Assembly (NCBI GenBank): GCA_963786155.1
Contig: CAWAXW010000006.1
Span: forward strand, 2,046,001-2,110,000
Origin: CAWAXW01 sp963786155
GTDB taxonomy: Bacteria; Actinomycetota; CADDZG01; WHSQ01
Direction of reading: 5' to 3'
DNA: 64,000 bases
Shown here: in pieces, positions 54,576-62,027 of the stretch
Layout: the number at the start of each line of letters is the position of its first letter
How positions within the stretch are numbered: the stretch's first letter is position 1
Position numbers and translations under genes: made by a program
Notes under the pieces: generated by a model
The model's input: the letters and a program-made list of their open reading frames with translations, nothing else
Told to the model about the DNA's origin: nothing
Database searches by the model: none

Positions 54576-56723
54576 CTAACCCTCTCCGTTGAGCGCTCGC
54601 AGCAGCATCGTCTGGCCGGCGACGCTGATGCCGTAGGCGTTGAGTCCGAACCAGTGCGGGTAATCCTCGCTGGGCAGGGGCAGGAGCGAACCGAAGATCA
54701 CGATCCGTCCTTTGCCTACCTCTACCACCCCGATCGACGTCTTGTCCTGAGCGGTTCCGTCCGCGACGGTCTTCCGATCCGCCGGCGGGTCGGAGGTCCC
54801 GACGGTCACTCCTCCGGCGCCCTCCCAGGTATCGCGATCGATCGTCCAGATCGGCGCGCTGTTCAACGTGCCGGAGTCGTCGGATCCGCCCTCTCCACCG
54901 TTGCTCGTCCAGTAGCCATCGCGCTCCATGAGCAAGGGATAGCCGATAGCGGTCGGGTCGAAGGTCTGACTCGCGGTTGCAAGCAGGCCCTCCGTCAGGG
55001 CATGGCTGCGATCCAGGTTTGCGTAGCCCACGTATCCGTAACCCTTGGAGAGCGAGTTCTTCGGCACGTTCAACAGCCCGGGCAGCATCTTGAGGGCCGA
55101 GTCTGTGAGCACGAGGTTGCCACCGGACTTGACGAAGTTCACCACCGCGGCTGTACCCGGCGCCTGAGAGTCGGATACGACGAAGGTGTCGAGTTTGTCG
55201 AGAGCACCCAGATCGCCGGGCCCAACCTCGCGCAGCCGCTTCTTGGTCACCATCGGGAGGTCGCGGAAGTAGTCGGTGTTCGACACGTCGTAGGGAGCTT
55301 GCTTCACCTGATCGATGAGAGGAGTACTGGGATAGCCCCTGGGCGGAGGGCTGGGGTTGCCGTCGCGCTTGGTCACGCGCACTCCCGAGTCGTAGAACCC
55401 GATGTCACCCTTCAGCTTGATCTGGAACTCCGGCATCTTGGCCCGCGCTGCCGCCGAGACGATGCCCGTCTCGAAAACGGCTCGCACGTTGTCGACGAAG
55501 AACTGCATGTCGGCCCCGGCCCAAGGGGTCGATGCCCGACAGTTGATCTCGTAGGACAACGAATCGGAGTCGAGCCCGGAATCGCTGTTCATCCATCCTC
55601 CCCATGTCGAAGAGGCGGTGTAGGCGAGCGAGTCATTAATGTGGGTGACGAAGGCCCAGCGCGCCACGCCGGACATCTGCCATGCGTAGTTGTCCCGGGT
55701 TCCGATCTCTCGGTTGTCGGGAGCGTTGTCACGCACGACGTAGACGTTGTCTTCGATCGCGGAGTCGGCCAGGTCTGAACCGGCGATCACTTCTTCCATG
55801 TTTTGTTTGATCCGGAAGCCGAGGTCCTTCACGCGCTCGAGCTTCTGAGGGTCGTTGCCCTGATCGTGAAGCAGGATGAACCCCGCAGGCACGGGCCCGT
55901 GCACGTCCATGCCGACGGCGAACGGTTTTCCTTTCAGCTCCTTCTCGCGGATCCCGATCAGGTACTTGGTGATGGCGGCCCCCTCGGGCTGCGTCAAAAC
56001 CGTGTACCCCTTCGTGTAGAGCTCCGGCTCGGGCGGGAACACCCAACCGTCCTGAAAGGCGACGCGGTTGGAGTTGATGCCGGCGCCGTTGTACTGCGAG
56101 TGCCCTGCGAGCTGGCCATCGCCCGCGAACCATCCGTCGGGAGACGTCGACACGTAGTAGATCTTGGTGCGCTGGAGGATCTCCTTGGCTGTGAACTCAT
56201 ATGTCTTGCCCGTCAGGCCCTCGGCGTTGTCCAACACGTGATCCGGATCCTCGTCGGCCCAGAGCAGCAAGTCCTCGATCAAGCGCGCGGCGCCTTCACG
56301 TCCACATGGCTCTCCGGAATGTGAGGCCATCAAGACGACGTACTCCTTGTTCTTGTCCGGCACCGTTTCGTCCGTGACGATCGCGACATGGAGCGGCAAG
56401 CCGTCGCCCGAGTCGTTGGGAGCCCACGAGGGGAGTGCGTCGACTCCGACGCTGACTGCATGAGGCGAGCCCAGCTCGTCGGCGACCGTCGTGACATCCA
56501 GGTAGCGCGGATACAGCTTCTCGAGGAGCTTGAGCCCCCCTTCGAGCTCGCCCTTGCCTTCCTCGCCGAACTGGATGTAGTTGGTCGAGCTGACCGGCTC
56601 TAGGAAGACGCGTCCATATAGATCGCGCTCCTCTTCGTTCTGAGCGACGGGAGTCGCCCCAGCCGGAAGGGCACTCAGGACGAGCGCGGCCAGAAGCAAG
56701 GGGATCGCGAGGCGATGGCGCAT
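54576..56723 (-). CDS. Exported M14-family zinc carboxypeptidase-like protein
   Basis: 715 residues with a signal peptide (MRHRLAIPLLLAALVLSALP) and GGGAGGA-type ribosome site upstream. The zinc motif is ASHSGEPCGREG (His and Glu, HxxE) with the third ligand in GMDVHGPVPAGF. The C-terminal part (DTFVVSDSQAPGTAAVVNF, KSGGNLVLTDSALKMLPGLL) looks like a glutamine-amidotransferase-like fold without a catalytic triad. It shares the opening (EERDLYGRVF against EEEYSIYGRVF) and TDESVPDKNK-like segment with the protein at 62028, so the two are paralogues. Probably a secreted peptidase. Confidence 0.87.
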   Translation of the reverse strand: MRHRLAIPLLLAALVLSALPAGATPVAQNEEERDLYGRVFLEPVSSTNYIQFGEEGKGELEGGLKLLEKLYPRYLDVTTVADELGSPHAVSVGVDALPSWAPNDSGDGLPLHVAIVTDETVPDKNKEYVVLMASHSGEPCGREGAARLIEDLLLWADEDPDHVLDNAEGLTGKTYEFTAKEILQRTKIYYVSTSPDGWFAGDGQLAGHSQYNGAGINSNRVAFQDGWVFPPEPELYTKGYTVLTQPEGAAITKYLIGIREKELKGKPFAVGMDVHGPVPAGFILLHDQGNDPQKLERVKDLGFRIKQNMEEVIAGSDLADSAIEDNVYVVRDNAPDNREIGTRDNYAWQMSGVARWAFVTHINDSLAYTASSTWGGWMNSDSGLDSDSLSYEINCRASTPWAGADMQFFVDNVRAVFETGIVSAAARAKMPEFQIKLKGDIGFYDSGVRVTKRDGNPSPPPRGYPSTPLIDQVKQAPYDVSNTDYFRDLPMVTKKRLREVGPGDLGALDKLDTFVVSDSQAPGTAAVVNFVKSGGNLVLTDSALKMLPGLLNVPKNSLSKGYGYVGYANLDRSHALTEGLLATASQTFDPTAIGYPLLMERDGYWTSNGGEGGSDDSGTLNSAPIWTIDRDTWEGAGGVTVGTSDPPADRKTVADGTAQDKTSIGVVEVGKGRIVIFGSLLPLPSEDYPHWFGLNAYGISVAGQTMLLRALNGEG

Positions 56724-56804
56724 GGAGGGGTCCTCCCTTATCGCGAGATTTGTTGTCGACCCCTCTTATTCGGCGGACCGGCCGGAAGTCCCTTCCGCTC
56801 CGAG

Positions 56805-59018
56805 CTAGGGAAAACGAGGGTCGACGATCAAGTCCTCGTTAGCCACGGGCACTTTCAACTCGATCGAGCTGAAGGCGATCGTCGTAGGGGTGTTCTCCAA
56901 GCGCAGGAACGGGATGTCGGCCTGCGTGATCTCGAGCGCGATGCGATGGCCCGTGTCGAAGAGCCACCCGTTGCCGAACAGTTCGAAACTCGAGCAGTCA
57001 CCCTCGGCTGCGGCCAGGTTCGCCTTGCACACGCCACGAGTCACCATCGTTTGCGAACCACTCTCGTCCAGGTCGAACATCCGCACCGCGATCCAATAGT
57101 TGTCGCCCGATGCGTCCATCGCGAACTTCACGGCCGGCAAGCCCAACATCGTCAAGGGTCCCTTGAGCGGCTCGCTCTCTACGCGCACGATCCCGGCCCC
57201 CGGGTTCACCTGGTCTGTCGTGTAGCACTTGTCGGTCTGTCGATCTCGGGCGACAGGATCGGCGTCCGCCGCATGCGTATCGGCGGCGGTCGAAGCCGTG
57301 GTCGTCGTCGCCACTCCCCCGCCGCCCCAGGAGAAAGGCTTCAGCTTGGGCGCCAGCTCTCGCCACGTCGGGGCTCGGTATTCGATCCCAGGTTCGTCGG
57401 CCGCGAGCAAATCGGTCGCGTTGGCCGCGCAGATGGTCGTAGTCGCGGAAACGTCCGAGGGAGGTGGCTTCTTGCCCTTTCCCAGCAGGTAGTGATCGAG
57501 GAACTTGTTGATGCGCGAGTTGACTCCCTGACGAACTCGAGAAGCGGCTCGATTCAAGCGCACGAGCTTCCCGTTCGTGTTGCGGAAATCATCGGCCGTG
57601 CACACATGGCGATCGTCTCCGCAGAGGTCCCCCCACTCCTTGGCCTTGTTGGCCACGAAATGCTGGTAGTCGCCGAAGTAGACCTTGATCGGGTACTTCG
57701 GATCGGAGGCCTTGAGCTTGTTGTAGAAGCGGATCGTCTCCATCGGTGGGAACAGCGGGTCGGTCCACGTGGCTGCCGCGAAAACGGGAACGCGCCCCTT
57801 CGGTTTCCCCACCGAGTTCCAGAAGTCCGTCTGGTAGTAGGCGGACCGATCCGCCAGGAAGGCGTCCGCCAAGGGCTCGAGCTGAGCATCGCCGTCGTAG
57901 GGCCCACCCATCTGCAAGCGAGTGAATGCCTCGCCCAGCCACGCCGGGAAGGTCGTGTGGTCCGCACTCGCGAGGTTGCCCGACGCATAGAGACCCGAGA
58001 CGATGCTCTGCTTCAGGACACCGAACGGGGTGCGCGACGGTGCCTTTGCGATGTCGGTCGTCGCCACCACGCTTTCGCCGGTCGCAGGATCGCGATCCAG
58101 ATAATGGCCGCTTGGTATCAACGCCTCGACGAGATCGGTCCAGCCATACTTCGTCACCGCGGCCGCGAGTTTGATCGCGATCCCGCCGGGGCTCTTCCAC
58201 TTGGGATCGGTGAAGGCCAGCCAGGTGAACCCGCCGCCGTAGGAACCGCCGACCGCCGCGACCTTCTTGGGGTTGACGTCGAAGATCGGCTTCTCGCCCT
58301 CGAATCGCCGCTTGGCATCGTGATCGACGATCAAGCCGACGATGTGCTGGTAGTCGTTGATCTCGAAGCGACGGGAATCGAGTTGTGTCGAACCCGTAGA
58401 GCCTTCGTCGTTCGCATTGCGGAACCCGCGCGCCGTGTAATTGACGACCACGTAACCGCGCGCCGCGAACCAGACGTTCGAGTGGTGCCAGTGCTCACGC
58501 GCCGTGTCGATGGAGGTTGCCTCCCACGATCGACGGCTCCCTCCACAGCAGCCGTGCATGAAGACGACCAGCGGCCGGCCACCCTTGGGCGCCGGCCGAG
58601 TCGGGAGCGTGACGTCGACGTCGAGCGTGATCCTGTTCCCCGACTCGGGTTGGAGGTCCGACTCGGCATCCGCTGCGTCGACCTCGGGCTGGAGAGCGGG
58701 CGGGGGCAGTCCCGTCCAGTCGTTGCCCGCGGAGTCTGCCGCGTACTTAACCGGTACCGGGATCCCATTGGAGCCTCCGCCGGATGGGACCGGCCCGTCG
58801 TCGCAGAGCGTCACGCCCAGTTCGGTGTCGGTCGCGATCTCAGCATCCGCCGCGTCCAGCAGGACGCAGCTCCCAGACGCAGTCAGCGCATCAAAAGCCG
58901 CGATCCCGTCGGCGATCAAAGGATCCGGGTCCTGAGCGCCGGCCGGCCCGAACGCGGGAACGGAGACCGCGAGAGCAGCAAAGAGAACGACTGCGAGTGG
59001 CAACGGATACCGATTCAC
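56805..59018 (-). CDS. Exported Xaa-Pro dipeptidyl-peptidase S15 family protein
   Basis: 737 residues with a signal peptide (MNRYPLPLAVVLFAALAVSV). The alpha/beta-hydrolase core shows PLVVFMHGCCGGSRRSW (oxyanion region), ARGYVVVNYTARGF, the nucleophile in VAAVGGSYGGGFTWLAF and the late acid and His around FGDYQHFVAN. A C-terminal PepX-like beta domain (GNGWLFDTGHRIALEITQAD) ends the protein. It is a second, distant member of the S15 group, besides the gene at 30114. The start is GTG at 59018 with no obvious ribosome site. Probably cleaves Pro-peptides or acyl esters outside the cell. Confidence 0.88.
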   Translation of the reverse strand: MNRYPLPLAVVLFAALAVSVPAFGPAGAQDPDPLIADGIAAFDALTASGSCVLLDAADAEIATDTELGVTLCDDGPVPSGGGSNGIPVPVKYAADSAGNDWTGLPPPALQPEVDAADAESDLQPESGNRITLDVDVTLPTRPAPKGGRPLVVFMHGCCGGSRRSWEATSIDTAREHWHHSNVWFAARGYVVVNYTARGFRNANDEGSTGSTQLDSRRFEINDYQHIVGLIVDHDAKRRFEGEKPIFDVNPKKVAAVGGSYGGGFTWLAFTDPKWKSPGGIAIKLAAAVTKYGWTDLVEALIPSGHYLDRDPATGESVVATTDIAKAPSRTPFGVLKQSIVSGLYASGNLASADHTTFPAWLGEAFTRLQMGGPYDGDAQLEPLADAFLADRSAYYQTDFWNSVGKPKGRVPVFAAATWTDPLFPPMETIRFYNKLKASDPKYPIKVYFGDYQHFVANKAKEWGDLCGDDRHVCTADDFRNTNGKLVRLNRAASRVRQGVNSRINKFLDHYLLGKGKKPPPSDVSATTTICAANATDLLAADEPGIEYRAPTWRELAPKLKPFSWGGGGVATTTTASTAADTHAADADPVARDRQTDKCYTTDQVNPGAGIVRVESEPLKGPLTMLGLPAVKFAMDASGDNYWIAVRMFDLDESGSQTMVTRGVCKANLAAAEGDCSSFELFGNGWLFDTGHRIALEITQADIPFLRLENTPTTIAFSSIELKVPVANEDLIVDPRFP

Positions 59019-59074
59019 ATCTAGTTAACGATTGTGGGGCCTGCCCGGTCACTCCGCCACCACTCACCGTCGGT

Positions 59075-59443
59075 TCAGTTATGGACGAGGATCTCGCCGC
59101 ACATGCCGTTGCACTCGCTTCCGGCGAGGCTCGAGTGGCCGGGGACCGTGCAGCGGTACTTAAAGGTCCCCACCTTCTTGAACTTCTTCGAGATCTTGTC
59201 GCCCTTCGGCAGGTCCTTGCTGAAAGACCAGTTCCCGCCGTAGGCGGCCAGCTCGTGGGCGGCGTCGGACTTGTTACGCCACACGATCTTGCTGCCCTTG
59301 GGGGCATGGCGTGAGTCGGGAGACCATTCGTAGCTGCCTGCGCTACCGGTCGCCTTCACCTTGTAGGTGTCTCCGAGCGAGGTGGCCGGAATTACAAGAA
59401 TCGTCGTGAGAGCCAGCAGAGGGACGATCCGAAACTTACTCAT
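59075..59443 (-). CDS. Exported plastocyanin/azurin-type cupredoxin
   Basis: About 122 residues. The ATG at 59443 follows AAAGGAG and starts a signal peptide (MSKFRIVPLLALTTILVIPA). The copper site is His in AAHELAAYGG, Cys and His in FKYRCTVPGHSSLAG, and Met in NGMCGEILVH. A second pair of Cys (SECNGMC) flanks the end. It carries electrons outside the cytoplasm; the partner is unknown. A longer start at 59521 is in frame but lacks a signal peptide. Confidence 0.87.
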   Translation of the reverse strand: MSKFRIVPLLALTTILVIPATSLGDTYKVKATGSAGSYEWSPDSRHAPKGSKIVWRNKSDAAHELAAYGGNWSFSKDLPKGDKISKKFKKVGTFKYRCTVPGHSSLAGSECNGMCGEILVHN

Positions 59444-59593
59444 TTGTAATCTCCTTTCATCCACGCCTACGGTACCGGGTTCCGGCAGAAAGGTGCTTGG
59501 AAATCCGGGGGGTCCCATCATCGGTGGCTCATACTCCGATTCCCGCTAAGCGCGGTGGGCAGAAACCGGAGACTCGATGGAGGGCGCAAAAGG

Positions 59594-59848
59594 ATGCCTA
59601 GATGGGAGGCCGAGCTGGCCGAAGGTCTTCCCGAGTGGGAGCGTGGCTTCGTCGATGAAGTGATCCGCGACGCCGAGGAGCGCCTCCACAACGGAGAGAC
59701 GTGGGCCAAGCGCCGGGCGCTCCAGCTTGCCCGGGAGCAGGCCTATCACCGCCTCGCCGTGGCCATCGACCGGCCCCGTCGCCCGAACCGGATCCCCGGC
59801 CAGCTGAGCCTGTTCCCTACCGACCCCACGCTCTTCGACGCAAGTTAG
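59594..59848 (+). CDS. Small hypothetical protein (84 residues)
   Basis: An acidic-then-basic helical protein (MPRWEAELAEGLPEWERGFV, then ETWAKRRALQLAREQAYHRL) ending in IPGQLSLFPTDPTLF. The tail LSLF is reminiscent of the beta-clamp-binding motif (QLxLF): here QLSLF is a direct fit. GGAGGGCGCAAAAGG precedes the ATG. No family recognised; a link to DNA replication or repair through the clamp is an inference from the motif alone. It lies 25 bases before the dacB gene. Confidence 0.62.
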   Translation: MPRWEAELAEGLPEWERGFVDEVIRDAEERLHNGETWAKRRALQLAREQAYHRLAVAIDRPRRPNRIPGQLSLFPTDPTLFDAS

Positions 59849-59873
59849 CTCCCCCTCGGGGGAGACTTGGCGC

Positions 59874-61079
59874 GTGCGCCGTCTCACAACCCTAGTGCTC
59901 GTCCTCATCTTGCTTCTTGTCGCGGCCCCCGCTTCTGCGCGCCCGTACTGGAAGCGCAAGGTCGATCGCATCATCGGCAAGAAGTCCGTCGGCGTCGTGA
60001 TCTCCCACGATGGCGATCTCCTGTACAACCACGGTGGGAAGCAAAGGCGCGCTCCAGCCTCGAACGAGAAGCTCCTCATGTCGCTGGCGCTCTTCGATCG
60101 TCTCGGACCGAACCAGCGCCTCGTCACGTCGGCCGCGTCGAAGCGTCTTCCCGAGAACGGTGTGTTGAGAGCACATCTGTGGATCCGCGGCCGCGGAGAT
60201 CCATCCGTCGTCGGCGGCGGAAGTTATGAGGCGCAACTTCCGTTCAAGCCGACGCGCATCGGGCTTCTCGCGAAACGGATCGCGGCGACGGGGATCGAAC
60301 GGATCAAGGGCCGCATCTTTGGGAGCACCGCATACTTCGCGCGCGACTGGTTCGCCCCCGGGTGGAAATCCGACTTCCCCGCCGAGGAGGTTGCGCTTCC
60401 CACGGCCCTCGCCTTCGAAGGCAATCAGCACAAGGGCCGTCACATCTCGGATCCCGAGCTGAGGGCTGCGCGCATCCTCACAAAGAGGCTGCGGGAACAA
60501 GGGGTAAAGGTGAGTGGGCGTCCCGGGGCCGGAGAAGCTCCGCCGGACCTCAACCAGATCGCAACGATCAGGTCCCAGCCGATCAAGGTCCTTGCTCGCT
60601 ACATGAACCGGTGGTCGTCCAACTTCTTCGCGGAGATGCTCGGCAAGCTGCTAGGTGCGGACAGGTACGGGACCCCGGGAACGATCGCTAAGGGCGCGGC
60701 CGCCATCGAGTCGTGGGCGAGCGTCCGGGGCGTCTCTATCGACGCGAACGATGCATCGGGTCTCAGCTACAACAACAGGGTGTCACCTTTTGGGATGGCC
60801 AAGCTCTTGACGATGGCCGCAACGGAATCGTGGTGGGCGGCGCTGAAGAAGAGCCTCCCGGCTGCCGGCCAGGGAACCCTCGAGGATCGCTTGTCCGGAG
60901 TCAGGTTGCGCGCCAAGACCGGCACGCTCGAGTACGTCTCGACCCTCTCGGGATGGGTCTGGCTGAAACAGGCGGGTGCATGGGCGGAGTTCTCGATCAT
61001 GTCGCGCGGCATGTACAAATCGAACGCCTCCGAAGTCGAAGATCGCGTGCTGCGCACCGTCACGGAGCTCGCCGGATGA
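59874..61079 (+). CDS. dacB: D-alanyl-D-alanine carboxypeptidase/endopeptidase (PBP4-type, S13)
   Basis: 401 residues with a signal peptide (MRRLTTLVLVLILLLVAAPA). The three penicillin-binding motifs are visible: SNEK (RRAPASNEKLLMS, SxxK), SSN (NRWSSNFFAEML, SxN) and KTG (RLRAKTGTLE). It trims or cuts cross-links in peptidoglycan. The start is GTG at 59874. Its stop overlaps the next start as ATGA, so the SCO6745-like protein is translationally coupled. Confidence 0.92.
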   Translation: MRRLTTLVLVLILLLVAAPASARPYWKRKVDRIIGKKSVGVVISHDGDLLYNHGGKQRRAPASNEKLLMSLALFDRLGPNQRLVTSAASKRLPENGVLRAHLWIRGRGDPSVVGGGSYEAQLPFKPTRIGLLAKRIAATGIERIKGRIFGSTAYFARDWFAPGWKSDFPAEEVALPTALAFEGNQHKGRHISDPELRAARILTKRLREQGVKVSGRPGAGEAPPDLNQIATIRSQPIKVLARYMNRWSSNFFAEMLGKLLGADRYGTPGTIAKGAAAIESWASVRGVSIDANDASGLSYNNRVSPFGMAKLLTMAATESWWAALKKSLPAAGQGTLEDRLSGVRLRAKTGTLEYVSTLSGWVWLKQAGAWAEFSIMSRGMYKSNASEVEDRVLRTVTELAG

Positions 61080-61942
61080 TTGATCCCAATAGAGCGCGTC
61101 GCTTCTGGCAGCTCTTCGAACCGATCCACGCGGTTGTCTACTTCGCGCCCAACGCGCGTGAGACCTACTCCGCTATCGGGCTCAAGGGCGGATGGATGGG
61201 CTACTTCGCGTCGCGCTCGGCGGCGATGGGTCCGGTCCCGGCCGAGATCGTGACGGCCACCTTCTACAACTTCCACCCTTCGATGGTCCGGCGCGCGATC
61301 CCCGACGCTTGGAGGTTCTCGACCCCCGCCGCGATCCTCGAGGCGCGCCTCGGGTTGGCCGATTCCGTGCTCCGGCTCTTGTTCGGCAACGACGGCTCGG
61401 AGCAGGCCGTCGCCGACGCGGGCGAGTTGATGACCCGGGTGGTGGAGGCATGCGACATCTCCGGGCGCCCTCTGGCCGGCGCGCACATCGGCTTGGACAG
61501 ACCGGCCGAGCCGCTCCTCGGGTTGTGGTGGGCCGCCACCTGTCTGCGCGAACACCGAGGCGACGGCCACGTCGCCACTCTTGTAGCCGACGACATCGAT
61601 GGATGCCAAGCACACGTGCTGATGGTCGCGGCGACCGGGATGTCGCCCGAGGGCCAGCGCGCTTTCCGAGGCTGGTCCGAGGAGGAATGGGAGGACGCCA
61701 GGGCGCGCCTTGCTGCCAGGGGCTTGGTGGACGATGAAGGCGCACTCACGCCAGAGGGGGCCGGTCTCCACGTGGCGATCGAACGGCGGACCGACGAGCT
61801 GGCCGCGGCCCCCTTCCGCGCCCTCGCCGAAGATGAGCTCGATCGTCTGGAGGGTTCACTCGTACCGCTAACCAAGGCAATCATGTCGTCCGCGGGCGTT
61901 CCCTATCCGAACCCGATAGGCCTCACCCGCCCCGAGCTCTGA
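61076..61942 (+). CDS. SCO6745-family (SalK-like) helical protein
   Basis: 288 residues. The opening NRARRFWQLFEPIHAVVYFA and GLKGGWMGYFASRSAAMGPV followed by FYNFHPSMVRRAIPDAW is characteristic of the actinobacterial SCO6745 family, often described as SalK-like and predicted to be all-helical. Function is not established. The ATG at 61076 overlaps the dacB stop as ATGA, an unusual pairing of a cell-wall enzyme with this family. No signal peptide, so it is cytoplasmic. Confidence 0.8.
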   Translation: MIDPNRARRFWQLFEPIHAVVYFAPNARETYSAIGLKGGWMGYFASRSAAMGPVPAEIVTATFYNFHPSMVRRAIPDAWRFSTPAAILEARLGLADSVLRLLFGNDGSEQAVADAGELMTRVVEACDISGRPLAGAHIGLDRPAEPLLGLWWAATCLREHRGDGHVATLVADDIDGCQAHVLMVAATGMSPEGQRAFRGWSEEEWEDARARLAARGLVDDEGALTPEGAGLHVAIERRTDELAAAPFRALAEDELDRLEGSLVPLTKAIMSSAGVPYPNPIGLTRPEL

Positions 61943-62027
61943 TCCCGGGCGCCTGCACAAAAGGGGGAAATCGGACACTCGCCGGAGAAATACAAGAGAC
62001 CAGAACCGTAACTATCGAGGGGGCTAG

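Noticed and set aside
56715..59024. 769-residue open frame opposite the S15 peptidase
   Set aside because: Antisense frame of a well-supported gene; composition Arg/Val/Gly-rich without motifs.
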